64,000 nt of DNA from Bacillota bacterium (GCA_030019365.1 JASEFA010000004.1:99262-163261), one strand, 5' to 3'. Positions 42,441-50,940 are shown, counted from the first letter of the stretch. Notes: generated by a model not told the origin, from the sequence alone. A program made the numbers and translations.

Positions 42441-43204
42441 GGGCCCCGCCCCCCGACGGGCCCTGGCTCACCCTGTGTACCGTCCTGTCTACCGTCCTGT
42501 GTACCGTCCTGTGTTGCGGGGCGGTAGCAGAAGTAGTAGCCTTTCCCCCAGCTGGTGTGGAGGTAGGCGGGGCGCGACTGATCGGGCTCGATCTTCTCCC
42601 GGATGCGCCGCACGTGCACGTCGACGGCGCGCTGACCCCCGTAGAAATCATAGCCCCAGACCGCCTGCAGGATCTGCTCCCGGCTGAATACCTGCTCCGG
42701 ATGAGATGCCAGATGGGCGAGGATGTCGAACTCCTTGGGCGTGAGGGGAACGGGCTTTCCCGCCAGCGTCACCAGGCGGCGGGGGATGGAGATCTCCAGA
42801 TCGCCGGCGCGGATGGCGTCGCGCCTGTCTTCCTTCTCGCGGGCCACCCGGCGTAGGATGGCTCTCATGCGGGCGATCAGCTCTCTGGTGTTGAAAGGCT
42901 TCACCACGTAGTCATCGGCACCCAGCTCCAGTCCCACGATGACGTCGACGTCGTCGGTGCGCGCCGTGAGCATGATGATGGGAACGCTGGACTGCTGCCG
43001 GATCTGACGGCACACCTCGAAGCCGTCCATGCCCGGCAGCATCACATCCAGGATCACCAGATCGGGGGCTTGCTCCCGGGCCATGCTCAGCCCGGTGGGG
43101 CCGTCGGAGGCCGCGTTCACCCGGTAGCCGGCCTGCTTCAGGCTGAGGGACAGGCCCTTGACCAGCGCCTCTTCATCTTCAACCAGAAGGACCAGTTCGT
43201 TCAC
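42437..43204 (-). CDS. OmpR-family response regulator
   Basis: 255 residues. Receiver domain (1-120) has acidic pocket residues in LLVEDEE, phospho-acceptor D53 in LVILDVMLPGMDG and the lysine in DYVVKPFN. The winged-helix DNA-binding domain (about 130-232) shows LTPKEFDILAHLASHPEQVFSREQ and GQRAVDVHVRRIREKIE. The last 20 residues are a repetitive TQDG-rich tail encoded by 12-nt tandem repeats. GTG start at 43204. First gene of the minus-strand pair with the sensor kinase. Confidence 0.96.
   Translation of the reverse strand: MNELVLLVEDEEALVKGLSLSLKQAGYRVNAASDGPTGLSMAREQAPDLVILDVMLPGMDGFEVCRQIRQQSSVPIIMLTARTDDVDVIVGLELGADDYVVKPFNTRELIARMRAILRRVAREKEDRRDAIRAGDLEISIPRRLVTLAGKPVPLTPKEFDILAHLASHPEQVFSREQILQAVWGYDFYGGQRAVDVHVRRIREKIEPDQSRPAYLHTSWGKGYYFCYRPATQDGTQDGRQDGTQGEPGPVGGRGP
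42477..42512 (-). repeat. Three 12-nt tandem repeats in the response-regulator tail
   Basis: Plus-strand unit GTACCGTCCTGT in three copies (the second has C for the first G). It encodes TQDG-TQDG-RQDG on the minus strand, beyond the DNA-binding domain. Confidence 0.95.
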
Positions 43205-43373
43205 ACGTACAGGTTAACACGGCCCGCCTGGCCCCGCAACCGCCCGCCCCGTCGCTCCCACGGGCGGTCCGCGGCAGGTTGTGCTATCATGGGAAAGTGC
43301 CCAGCCGTGGCTGTTCATCGCCGTCACCGATGCCGTAGGTGGCGGGCTGCTGTTCAAGACAGGGGCTTCGTGG

Positions 43374-43379
43374 TACAAT
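43374..43379 (+). promoter_or_regulatory. Possible -10 element before the first tRNA group
   Basis: TACAAT 21 nt before tRNA-Val. The -35 side is weak (TTCAAG or TGTTCA around 43351-43358), so this is tentative. Confidence 0.35.
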
Positions 43380-43399
43380 AGGTGATGGAGTTTCGTGGC

Positions 43400-43474
43400 G
43401 GGCGGTTAGCTCAGCGGAAGAGCACGCGCCTTACAAGCGCGGGGCCACAGGTTCGATCCCTGTACCGCCCACCA
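43400..43474 (+). tRNA. tRNA-Val (anticodon TAC)
   Basis: Cloverleaf: acceptor GGGCGGT/ACCGCCC, D-stem GCTC/GAGC, anticodon loop CTTACAA, T-loop TTCGATC, and encoded CCA. First of three tRNAs at 43400-43681. Confidence 0.96.
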
Positions 43475-43517
43475 CTGCTTGCAAATCGGGCGAATTTCGA
43501 TTATCATGATGTGGCGC

Positions 43518-43595
43518 GGAGGCGTGGTGTAGCTGGTTTAACACACCTGCCTGTCACGCAGGAGATCGCGGGTTCGAATCCCGTCGCTTCCGCCA
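43518..43595 (+). tRNA. tRNA-Asp (anticodon GTC)
   Basis: Acceptor GGAGGCG/CGCTTCC (one G-T pair), anticodon stem CCTGC/GCAGG with loop CTGTCAC, T-arm CGGGTTCGAATCCCG and encoded CCA. Confidence 0.96.
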
Positions 43596-43605
43596 TCTCT
43601 TTTGT

Positions 43606-43681
43606 GGCGCGGTAGCTCAGCTGGTAGAGCAACGGACTGAAAATCCGTGGGTCGCCGGTTCAACTCCGGCCTGCGCCACCA
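43606..43681 (+). tRNA. tRNA-Phe (anticodon GAA)
   Basis: Acceptor GGCGCGG/CTGCGCC, anticodon stem CGGA/TCCG around CTGAAAA, T-arm GCCGGTTCAACTCCGGC and encoded CCA. Ten nt after tRNA-Asp, so probably one transcript. Confidence 0.96.
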
Positions 43682-43705
43682 GAAAAGCCAACAGCGCCGG
43701 ATAGC

Positions 43706-43822
43706 ATGAAATACCTGGTGGTCCTCGAAAAAGCCAGGGGCAAGAACCTGGAAGCGCTGGCCGAGGAAGGTTTGCCAGCCCCAGAACCTGCCGCCCGCGC
43801 AGAGTATGTGGCCGTGTGCTGA
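43706..43822 (+). pseudogene. Short HicB-like N-terminal remnant
   Basis: A 38-codon frame beginning MKYLVVLEKARGKN resembles the first strand of HicB antitoxins, but the rest of the domain and any DNA-binding part are missing, and it has no good ribosome site. It may be a decayed fragment or a chance frame. Confidence 0.35.
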
Positions 43823-43893
43823 GCGCAGGGCAAGGTTTCGCCCGGAGCTTTGCGCTCAGTCCCGCAATCATGCAACCCGAGATGTAACCGGGT

Positions 43894-44457
43894 TTACAGC
43901 AGGACGATGCCCGTCCACCGGACGGAGTCGCGGACGGGGAATGCGAGTTCCATGCCTGCCCGGTGTGCTGTGCGCACCAGGTCGATGCCCAGGGCCTCCG
44001 CGGCCGGGCGCGGCTGGAACGGTTGCGGGCACATGTTGCCGCTCTTCTGCCCCACGCAGGTGGGACACAGGCGGCAGTGGCCTCCGGCCAGCCCGCAGGC
44101 GAGGGGAAATCCCAGTTCCAGGGCCCGAGCCTCCAGGGATGCCACCAGTCGGTAAAGCTCGCGGGCGAACTCGTCTGCCTGACGCATGCGGTCTTCCCGG
44201 TTGCCGTTCAACTCCCCGGAAACGACTACCAGGACTGCGGCGCGGTATCGGCGCAGCGACCGCGCGAACTCTTCGGGAGATGGGACTGCGGGCGGGCACA
44301 CCAGGTTGTGACCGTAGTGCGGGCAAAGGGGAACCTGGCACTTGAGGCGCACGCGCGGATCCACCGCCACCTGGCGCGCCGGGATGACGGCGGCTGCGGC
44401 GGCCCCGCGGCCCATGGCCAGGCTGACCAGCTCAGAGGCGGCTTTCCAGGCGTGCAC
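43894..44457 (-). CDS. DUF2284 predicted metal-binding protein
   Basis: 187-residue cysteine-rich protein. Cysteines occur as KCQVPLCPHYGHNLVCPP in the first third and CGLAGGHCRLCPTC and GNMCPQP in the second half, matching the DUF2284 family, thought to bind metal or iron-sulfur clusters. RPAAEALGIDLVRTAHRAGM follows near the C-terminus. No partner is evident. It lies between two tRNA groups on the opposite strand; a start at 44457 gives family-standard length. Confidence 0.88.
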   Translation of the reverse strand: MHAWKAASELVSLAMGRGAAAAAVIPARQVAVDPRVRLKCQVPLCPHYGHNLVCPPAVPSPEEFARSLRRYRAAVLVVVSGELNGNREDRMRQADEFARELYRLVASLEARALELGFPLACGLAGGHCRLCPTCVGQKSGNMCPQPFQPRPAAEALGIDLVRTAHRAGMELAFPVRDSVRWTGIVLL

Positions 44458-44586
44458 GGCTTCTCACCGTAGTTTCCCTTTCGGCAGCGCCTCCTGCCGG
44501 CCCTGCCGGTCCGTGACGCCGTGGTGGGGGCTGCGCTGGGCGACGCCGCGGGGGCGCCGCCGCGCGGGCGACGCCGGCGCGGCAGC

Positions 44587-44615
44587 TTGACGGAAGCCGG
44601 TCGCGGATATAAAAT
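44587..44615 (+). promoter_or_regulatory. Sigma-A type promoter for the second tRNA group
   Basis: TTGACG (44587-44592), 17-nt spacer, TAAAAT (44610-44615), about 46 nt before tRNA-Gly. The start site would be near 44622. Confidence 0.65.
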
Positions 44616-44660
44616 GATAGGCGCGCATCCTTCGCGCATGCTTGACAATGAGGTTTGCGA

Positions 44661-44735
44661 GCGGAAGTAGCTCAGCGGTAGAGCATCGCCTTGCCAAGGC
44701 GGGGGCCGCGGGTTCAAATCCCGTCTTCCGCTCCA
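44661..44735 (+). tRNA. tRNA-Gly (anticodon GCC)
   Basis: Acceptor GCGGAAG/CTTCCGC, anticodon stem CGCCT-type with loop TTGCCAA, T-arm GCGGGTTCAAATCCCG and encoded CCA. Confidence 0.96.
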
Positions 44736-44745
44736 GGTTTTTCGG

Positions 44746-44819
44746 GGCGACGTAGCCAAGGGGCAAGGCAGGGGTCTGCAAAACCCCGATCCCCGGTTCG
44801 AATCCGGGCGTCGCCTCCA
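44746..44819 (+). tRNA. tRNA-Cys (anticodon GCA)
   Basis: Acceptor GGCGACG/CGTCGCC, anticodon stem GGGGT/ACCCC with loop CTGCAAA, T-arm CCCGGTTCGAATCCGGG and encoded CCA. Confidence 0.96.
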
Positions 44820-44823
44820 CGGT

Positions 44824-44898
44824 GGGCGGCTAGCTCAGTGGGAGAGCACCGATCTGACGCGTCGGGGGTCACAGGTTCAATCCCTGTGCCGCCCACCA
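44824..44898 (+). tRNA. tRNA-Val (anticodon GAC)
   Basis: Acceptor GGGCGGC/GCCGCCC, anticodon stem CCGAT/GTCGG with loop CTGACGC, T-arm ACAGGTTCAATCCCTGT and encoded CCA. Second valine isoacceptor in the region; acceptor arm nearly identical to the first. Confidence 0.95.
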
Positions 44899-44913
44899 CT
44901 GCAGGATCAGGAG

Positions 44914-44937
44914 GGAGCCGGCATTGGTGCCGGCTCC
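44914..44937 (+). terminator. Hairpin ending the tRNA transcript
   Basis: Perfect 10-bp stem GGAGCCGGCA / TGCCGGCTCC with loop TTGG, 16 nt after tRNA-Val, followed by TCTCATCGTT. Probable intrinsic terminator despite a short T-tract. Confidence 0.7.
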
Positions 44938-45063
44938 TCTCATCGTTGGGAAAATAGGCGAGTATACAGGTCAGAGGGCCACTGCATAATATCGTGGCGC
45001 CGGGCGGTGAAGTCCGAGCGTCGGGCGATAAAGTCCAAGACGACCCGGCTCCGGAGGAGGACC

Positions 45064-45909
45064 GTGCTCACCATAGCGGCATCTGCCAACGTGGAGCGCC
45101 TGCGCGAGCGGCTCGACCACGGTCTGCGAGAGCTGGAGCGCCAGGGTGTCCGGGTGGTGCGCAGGGAGCAGATCCGTGGACCGTACACCTTCGTTTCCGT
45201 GGCCGTGCAGGCGGCGCCCGCCCGTCCCGAGGCGGGCTGGGGATGGCAGGACATGCTGCGCCGCCAGCTGGCGGCCGTCCTGTGCGAGGTGATCATTTCT
45301 GATTTCCGCCAGTTTCTGCTGGAGCGCATCGTGACCAGCCGCTACCCGCAGCTGGGCGTGCGGGAAAGGCAGACCGTGGTGGAGTATGCCGAGCGGTCCC
45401 TGGCGGACGCCGCCGCCCGGGATGCTTTCCGCCGCCGGGTCCTCGTGCGCCTGCTGGAGTATCTGCGGGACAACCGGCAGCTGATCCTGGAGGGGTTCAT
45501 CACCTTCCGGCTCAAGGAGTACGTGGAGCACCTGGAAGAAGCGGTGGAGAGGGCCATCGATGAGATCCTCCTGGAAAAAGAGTACCAGGAGTTCGTGCGC
45601 CTCCTGCAATGTTTCGTGGCGGCGCAGGAGCCCCGGCTGCCGGAGGTCCATGTGATCTGCCGGGCGTCCGGGCTGGTACTGGAGGACGGCGAGCGTCACA
45701 CGCTGTCGCTGCAGGTGCCGCCCTCGCTGCAGGGCGGCATCCGCCCGGAAGACCTGGTGGTTTCGGGGCTGGTCAGCCTGGCGCCAGCCCGGGTGGTAGT
45801 CCACGGCAGCCCCGCCACCACCGATGACCGGGCCGTGGTAGACGCGGTAAGGAGCATCTTCGCAGGGCGCACCACCACCTGCCCGGGGTGCCCCCGGTGC
45901 TGTCCCTAG
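45064..45909 (+). CDS. ytxC: YtxC-like sporulation protein
   Basis: 281-residue protein matching the YtxC family: conserved SRYPQLGVRERQTVVEYAE, a helical RRRVLVRLLEYLRDNRQLILEGFITFRLKEYVEHLEEAVERAIDE region (quoted by parts: LEYLRDNRQLILEGFITFRL) and LEKEYQEFVRLLQCFVAAQEP. Bacillus YtxC is a sporulation-associated protein of unknown biochemistry. GTG 45064 with GGAGGAGG upstream; an ATG at 45007 would add 19 basic residues. The C-terminus ends in a cysteine-rich CPGCPRCCP not typical of the family. Confidence 0.82.
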   Translation: MLTIAASANVERLRERLDHGLRELERQGVRVVRREQIRGPYTFVSVAVQAAPARPEAGWGWQDMLRRQLAAVLCEVIISDFRQFLLERIVTSRYPQLGVRERQTVVEYAERSLADAAARDAFRRRVLVRLLEYLRDNRQLILEGFITFRLKEYVEHLEEAVERAIDEILLEKEYQEFVRLLQCFVAAQEPRLPEVHVICRASGLVLEDGERHTLSLQVPPSLQGGIRPEDLVVSGLVSLAPARVVVHGSPATTDDRAVVDAVRSIFAGRTTTCPGCPRCCP

Positions 45910-45981
45910 GGTGATGCTGTCCCGGGAGCGCACTACCGTTTGACAGGGATTGGGAAACATGGCGTCGAATGATGGCATTCG

Positions 45982-48657
45982 ATGACAGGAATGCCACTTA
46001 CTGTCTTGGGCCCGGCCTGGTTGGCTGGGATGATGGCGGCCCGCTGGACGTGGGGCCAGGCTGCCTCCCTGCCGGTGTGGGGCCTGGTTGCCACCCTGGC
46101 GGTGGCAGGAAGCTGGTGGCTGAGGGCAAGGAGCGAGGGCCGGGGGCGCCGCCGTCCTGCCCGAGATGGGGTTGGGCTCCGGCGGGGGGGAGGACTGGCG
46201 ACGGGCGGATTCCTGGTCGCCGCGTTTTTCGTGGGGGGGTGGTACTACCTGGGGTGGCGGGTAAGCCTGGCCGCCGAGATTGCGCCCTACGCCGGGAAGC
46301 CGCACGAATGGTGGGGTACGGTGATCCGGGAGCCCGTGGTGCGGGACGGCCGCCTGGAGATGGTGGTCCGGCTCACCCGGGCGACGGTCCTGGTACGGGT
46401 GGCGGGCTGGGGCGGGGAGTCTCCGGGAGACCCGGCCGGCAGCGAGAGTCTTCCTCAGGCTTCGGGAGGGCAGGGCCGGCCTCTTCCCGCCGTGGGGCAT
46501 CTGGTGTCCGTGTACGGCACCGCCGCCTACCCCTCGTCCCCGCGCAATCCAGGCGAGTTCGAGTACGCCGGTTGGCTGCGGGCCCAGGGGATGGGGGCGG
46601 TCATTCGCGCTTTCGGTCCGGAGGCCGTGCAGATCCGCGGGAAGGGCAGGCTGGGGCTTGCCGCCCGGGCGGCGGCCTGGCTGCGCTCTCGCTTCCTCGG
46701 TGCGCTGCGCAGCTATCTGCCCGGGGTCGAGGGAGCGGTGGTGGAGGGGATGGTGCTGGGCATCCGGTCGGGATTGCCTCCCGATGTGGAGGATTCGTTC
46801 CGCCGCTCCGGCCTGGTTCATCTCCTGGCCGTGAGTGGTTCCAACGTCGCCCTGGTGGCCGGCGTCATGAGGTCGTTGTTGGGGTGGGCGGGGGCCCGGC
46901 CCGCCCTGGCGGGGTCGCTGGTGGGGACGTGGGTGTTCGCGGCCGCTGCCTCGGGTGGGGCATCCGTGGGGCGGGCGGCCGTAATGGCGACGGTCATGTT
47001 GCTGGGCAGGTTGCTGGGGCGCCCGAGCCACCCCCTGAACAGCCTGGCGGTGGCGGTAGTCGTACTGACCGTGCTCAACCCTTCCGCCTGGGAAGACCCC
47101 GGGTTCTGGCTTTCCGTGGCAGCCACGGCCGGAATCCTGGGGATCTCGGGCGGCCCCTCGGTCCGGTCGCCGGGGGCCGGCGGCCGCTCTGGCGGGGCGC
47201 GGCTGCTCGTCGGGCTGGTGCGGGGCGGGAGGGAAGTCCTGGCGGTCACCTGTGCCGCCCAGGCGGCCGTACTGCCCGTATCCCTCTACTACTTTCAGCA
47301 GGTGTCCCTGGTGGCACCCCTGAGCAATGTGCTGGTGTTCCCCTTCACGGGGGCGATCACGGTGGGTGGCATGGCATCTGCCGCGCTGGCCTCCGTCCAC
47401 GGGGGACTGGCGGTGGCATTTGCGCCCCTGGGAATGCTGGTGCGGGCGGTAGTGAGTCTGGCACGTTTTTGGAGTGAGTTTCCGGGGGCGGCGGCGACTC
47501 TGCCGGCGCCCCGCTGGCCCCACCTGCTGGCCTACTATCTCGCTTTGGCCTGGGTGCTGGGCTGGCTGAAGTGGTCCCTCCTCCCCAGGCACGGTCCCTG
47601 GACGCGGCCCCGGCTGGTCCTGGCCGTGCTGGTGGGGGTGGTTGCCCTGGCCACGTCGGTGGCAACCGCACCGCCCCGGCACGTCCTGCAGGCGGTGTTC
47701 TTTTCGGTCGGGCAGGGAGACGCCATACTGCTGTGGCGCCCCGGAGGACCCGCCATGCTGGTGGATTGCGGCCCGGCCGGCGAGAGCTACGATGCCGGCG
47801 CGGCGACGGTGGTCCCCTACCTGAAACGGTTCGGGATCAGGCGCCTGGACCTGCTCGTGCTCACCCACGGCCACGACGACCACACCGGGGGCGCGCAGGC
47901 CGTGCTGAGCGCTGTCCCCGTGGGTGAAGTGTGGCTGGGGCCGGGTGCGGTTGTCCCCACCGGCACCGGGGGGCACGGGTCACCTTCCGTGCGGGCGCCT
48001 GCGGCGGGACACCGGATGGCGCTGGCCCCGGGATGGGAGGTCACCGTCCTCCACCCGCCCGCGCCGGCCGCCGGTCCGTCCGGGGGGACCGCCACTTCCG
48101 CGCACGCGGCACCGCCTGCCGGGTCCGAAGGAGGGGAGGGCGAGAAGGACGGGCAGAACGACGCTTCCCTCGTGCTGCTCGTCCGATACGGGCAGGTGAG
48201 CATCTTGCTGGCAGCTGACCTGGAGAAGGAGGGCGAGGCCCTGTTCCTGCGGGAGGGAGCCCGGTTTTGCCCCGAAGGAGTGGACCTGTTCAAGGTCCCT
48301 CACCACGGCAGCAGCACGTCGTGCAGCGCGGCCTTGCTGGCCAGGGTCCGTCCCCGGTTTGCCGTGGTCCAGGTAGGACCCAACCCCTTCGGCCATCCCG
48401 CTCAGGCCACGCTGCGGCATCTGGAAGAAGCGGGGGTACGGGTGTGGCGCACGGACCGCGACGGCGCCGTGGTGGCCCGCACCGACGGGCGAAGCCTCAC
48501 CGTCCACGCCATGCTCGCGCAGCAGAGCAGCCGGGTTGCCTTCGAACCCGGGAGCGCGCGGGTTGGGCTGAACCCGTGCACGTCGCCCTCGAGCGAGGAA
48601 GGGCAGCGGCCGGCGATCCCGGACACGGGCGGGAGGCGGGACCTGCCCTGGGGCTAG
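45982..48657 (+). CDS. comEC: ComEC/Rec2 DNA-uptake channel
   Basis: 891-residue competence protein that carries single-stranded DNA across the membrane. N-terminal hydrophobic helices and an OB-like periplasmic domain (about 95-215) precede the competence membrane domain (VEGMVLGIRSGLPPDVEDSFRRSGLVHLLAVSGSNVAL, by parts RSGLVHLLAVSGSN). A C-terminal metallo-beta-lactamase domain (about 570-845) has LVLTHGHDDHTGGAQAV and HHGSSTSCS, the putative strand nuclease. ATG 45982 has a poor ribosome site. Converges on ytrI with a 4-nt overlap. Natural transformation is possible but needs other com genes. Confidence 0.95.
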   Translation: MTGMPLTVLGPAWLAGMMAARWTWGQAASLPVWGLVATLAVAGSWWLRARSEGRGRRRPARDGVGLRRGGGLATGGFLVAAFFVGGWYYLGWRVSLAAEIAPYAGKPHEWWGTVIREPVVRDGRLEMVVRLTRATVLVRVAGWGGESPGDPAGSESLPQASGGQGRPLPAVGHLVSVYGTAAYPSSPRNPGEFEYAGWLRAQGMGAVIRAFGPEAVQIRGKGRLGLAARAAAWLRSRFLGALRSYLPGVEGAVVEGMVLGIRSGLPPDVEDSFRRSGLVHLLAVSGSNVALVAGVMRSLLGWAGARPALAGSLVGTWVFAAAASGGASVGRAAVMATVMLLGRLLGRPSHPLNSLAVAVVVLTVLNPSAWEDPGFWLSVAATAGILGISGGPSVRSPGAGGRSGGARLLVGLVRGGREVLAVTCAAQAAVLPVSLYYFQQVSLVAPLSNVLVFPFTGAITVGGMASAALASVHGGLAVAFAPLGMLVRAVVSLARFWSEFPGAAATLPAPRWPHLLAYYLALAWVLGWLKWSLLPRHGPWTRPRLVLAVLVGVVALATSVATAPPRHVLQAVFFSVGQGDAILLWRPGGPAMLVDCGPAGESYDAGAATVVPYLKRFGIRRLDLLVLTHGHDDHTGGAQAVLSAVPVGEVWLGPGAVVPTGTGGHGSPSVRAPAAGHRMALAPGWEVTVLHPPAPAAGPSGGTATSAHAAPPAGSEGGEGEKDGQNDASLVLLVRYGQVSILLAADLEKEGEALFLREGARFCPEGVDLFKVPHHGSSTSCSAALLARVRPRFAVVQVGPNPFGHPAQATLRHLEEAGVRVWRTDRDGAVVARTDGRSLTVHAMLAQQSSRVAFEPGSARVGLNPCTSPSSEEGQRPAIPDTGGRRDLPWG

Positions 48658-49100
48658 CGTTCGAGAGGGGACGCCCGCAGGTAGTACGCCACCTTCTCGG
48701 AAGCCAGGACGGCATCGACGAGCAGCACGTACTCTCGCTCGCCGGCGACCACCCGCCTGCCGTGCAGCAGGTTGTGGAGCAGGAAGGGATCCAGCTGACG
48801 CACCGGTCTCCCTACCAGATGGCGGGTCAGTTCCGAGGCCTGGCGGGTGATGACCAGCCGGGCCTCGAGATCGGAGCAGAGGACCAGGCAGTCGACCTCT
48901 TTGACCACCAGCTGCTCGGGTTCTGCCCGGGCCAGGCTCTGGGCGCGAGCCTTTTCCTCCTCCAGTTCCTGGCGCGCGGCTTCCAGTTCGAGGGTGACCT
49001 CGCGGAGGCGGGAGGCGAAGAAGGGCACCGCCAGCCAGGCTCCGGCACATACCCCCAGCAGGAAGGCGGCCACAGCGCGCACCAGGGCGCGGCCGATCAC
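48654..49100 (-). CDS. Probable YtrI-like sporulation membrane protein
   Basis: 148 residues: one N-terminal hydrophobic segment (about 5-28), a coiled-coil stretch RLREVTLELEAARQELEEE and a small C-terminal domain with DPFLLHNLLHGRRVVAGEREYVLLV. Sequence similarity to YtrI is weak, but the topology and the position directly after a ytrH homologue on the same strand match the ytrH-ytrI order of other spore formers. GTG start at 49100. Confidence 0.6.
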   Translation of the reverse strand: MIGRALVRAVAAFLLGVCAGAWLAVPFFASRLREVTLELEAARQELEEEKARAQSLARAEPEQLVVKEVDCLVLCSDLEARLVITRQASELTRHLVGRPVRQLDPFLLHNLLHGRRVVAGEREYVLLVDAVLASEKVAYYLRASPLER

Positions 49101-49125
49101 GTTGTTTCCCTCCAGCGCGCCCGGC

Positions 49126-49452
49126 TCATTCGCCCGCCACGCCGCGCAGTAGCAGGTAGCCCAGGTGGGCTCCGGAGAAGGCGGCCAGGAGGTAGATGAG
49201 CTGGCGGACCATGGGGCCCACCTCTCCGCCCAGTATGCCGGCTTCCAGGCTCTGAAAGGTGGCGAACGTCCCCCCCAGGGCCGTCACCATGCCCCAGATC
49301 TTCAGCCTGGCGGCGATGTGAGCCAGTGAACGCACGGGGTGGGGCTCGACAAGGGCCATGCCCAGGTAGCCCGATACGCTACCGCCGAGGACCACGCCCA
49401 GGGCGAGGAAGAAGGCTTCCGCCAGTTGGGCGGCGAACTGCTGCACCAGCAT
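49126..49452 (-). CDS. ytrH: YtrH-family sporulation membrane protein
   Basis: 108-residue membrane protein with three hydrophobic segments. AFFLALGVVLGGSVSGYLG and the family-specific LKIWGMVTALGGTFATFQSLEAGI identify it as YtrH, a mother-cell (SigE-controlled) sporulation protein in Bacillus. ATG 49452. First of the minus-strand pair with the YtrI-like gene, divergent from the ModE-like gene. Confidence 0.9.
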   Translation of the reverse strand: MLVQQFAAQLAEAFFLALGVVLGGSVSGYLGMALVEPHPVRSLAHIAARLKIWGMVTALGGTFATFQSLEAGILGGEVGPMVRQLIYLLAAFSGAHLGYLLLRGVAGE

Positions 49453-49568
49453 CCCCGGTATACTTCTACCTGAACCCGGGCCGGGGTATTACGCAGGCGG
49501 AGCCCGGTACGGCGGCGCCCCGGCCAACGGGGCGCGGGCACCACCTCACGAGGGCGGGCGGTGGGAAT

Positions 49569-49904
49569 ATGAGGGCACGGGCCAAAGTGTGGCTGGAAGA
49601 CGGGGGCAGGATGGTTTTCGGCGAGGGTGCCTGTCAGCTGCTGGCGGGCATCAGGCGGTACGGTTCCATCAGCCGGGCGGCGGAGGACCTGCACATGTCC
49701 TACCGGCTGGCCTGGGGGGTGATCAGGAAGCTGGAGGGCCGCCTGGGAGAGCGGCTGGTGACCAGCCGGGTGGGCGGGGAAGAGGGTGGCGGCACCGTGC
49801 TCACCCCCAGAGGGGAGATTCTGCTCGGGCGCTTTGAGGAGTTGCAGCGCCGCGTGGACGGGTTTGCCGGGGCCGCCTTCCGGGAAATATTCGGCAGCGG
49901 ATAG
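49569..49904 (+). CDS. ModE-like winged-helix regulator (DNA-binding domain only)
   Basis: 111 residues corresponding to the N-terminal LysR/ModE-type winged helix: FGEGACQLLAGIRRYGSISRAAEDLHMSYRLAWGVIRKLEGRLGERLV (by parts GSISRAAEDLHMSYRLAW) and the wing VLTPRGEILLGRFEEL. It lacks the molybdate-binding C-terminal domain of full ModE. Immediately upstream of the tungstate transporter genes, it is the likely regulator of them. ATG 49569. Confidence 0.88.
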   Translation: MRARAKVWLEDGGRMVFGEGACQLLAGIRRYGSISRAAEDLHMSYRLAWGVIRKLEGRLGERLVTSRVGGEEGGGTVLTPRGEILLGRFEELQRRVDGFAGAAFREIFGSG

Positions 49905-49982
49905 CTGCCGGCAGGAACTGAGGGGGGCGGGCGCGAATAGGAGTGCGGTATGTTCACTCAAGCACAGCGGGGGTGGTAGGGG

Positions 49983-50855
49983 GTGTCGCAGTCAACACAA
50001 AGCAGGGCCCTCTCCCTCCGGGTGGCGGCAGCGGCAGCGGCCTTGCTGGTGTTGCTGGTGGCGGGGGTGGCGTGTTCTCAGCCCCGCAAGGAGGTGATCC
50101 TGGCCACCACCACCAGCACCCAGGACAGCGGGTTGCTGGACGTGCTCGTGCCCCGGTTTGAAGAGAAGACCGGGTACAAAGTAAAGGTGATCGCAGTGGG
50201 CACCGGCCAGGCCCTCACCATGGCGAAGCAGGGGAATGCGGACGTGGTGCTGGCGCACGCCCCGGCTGCGGAAAAGGAAGTGGTGGTGCAGGGATACTGC
50301 GTGGACCGACGCCTGGTCATGCACAACGATTTCATCATCGTGGGGCCGCCTTCGGACCCTGCCGGCATCAAGGGGAAGAAGAAGGCGGCAGAAGCCCTGC
50401 AGGCCGTGGCGCAGAGCCGTTCTCCCTTTGTCTCGCGCGGCGACGATTCGGGCACCCACAAGATGGAGCTTTCTCTCTGGAACAAGGTGGGGTTGACCCC
50501 GACCCCCGGGGACTGGTACATCCAGTCGGGTTCGGGCATGGGCGTCACCCTGAACGTGGCGTCGGAGAAGGCCGGCTATACCCTCACCGACCGGGCCACC
50601 TACCTGGCCTTGCGCAAAAACCTCCACCTTGACATCATGGTGGAGGGCGATGCCGTGCTCCTCAACATATACCACGTCATGCTGGTGAACCCGCAGAAGT
50701 TCCCCAAGATCAACCAGAAAGGTGCCAGAGCCTTCGCCGACTTCATGGTCTCCCCCGAGAGCCAGAAGCTCATCGGCCAGTTCGGGGTGGACAGGTTCGG
50801 CCAGCCCCTTTTCTTCCCGGACGCCGGTAAGAGCGAGGAGGAGCTGGGTGGTTAG
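49983..50855 (+). CDS. tupA: Tungstate ABC transporter substrate-binding lipoprotein
   Basis: 290 residues. Signal segment with lipobox-like VAGVAC at about residue 31, then the TupA oxyanion-binding motif ATTTSTQDSGLLD, and SRGDDSGTHKMELSLW and DWYIQSGSGMGVTL, which separate TupA from ModA. It captures tungstate for tungsten enzymes or siroheme-independent oxidoreductases. GTG 49983, 78 nt after the ModE-like gene. A tandem repeat begins at its stop codon. Confidence 0.94.
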   Translation: MSQSTQSRALSLRVAAAAAALLVLLVAGVACSQPRKEVILATTTSTQDSGLLDVLVPRFEEKTGYKVKVIAVGTGQALTMAKQGNADVVLAHAPAAEKEVVVQGYCVDRRLVMHNDFIIVGPPSDPAGIKGKKKAAEALQAVAQSRSPFVSRGDDSGTHKMELSLWNKVGLTPTPGDWYIQSGSGMGVTLNVASEKAGYTLTDRATYLALRKNLHLDIMVEGDAVLLNIYHVMLVNPQKFPKINQKGARAFADFMVSPESQKLIGQFGVDRFGQPLFFPDAGKSEEELGG

Positions 50856-50940
50856 GATGACGCCCGGCTGGAGGCGCCCGGCGGTCAGGATGACGCCCGG
50901 CTGGAGGCGCCCGGCGGTCAGGATGACGCCCCCCGGCTGG
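50854..50940 (+). repeat. 33-nt tandem repeat between tupA and tupB
   Basis: Two exact 33-nt copies (50854-50886 and 50887-50919) and a partial third with a small insertion (50920-50940). The first copy overlaps the tupA stop codon. Confidence 0.95.

Noticed and set aside
44643-44648. TTGACA just before tRNA-Gly
   Set aside because: Only 12 nt separate it from the tRNA 5' end, so a -10 element does not fit; the TTGACG/TAAAAT pair upstream is better placed.
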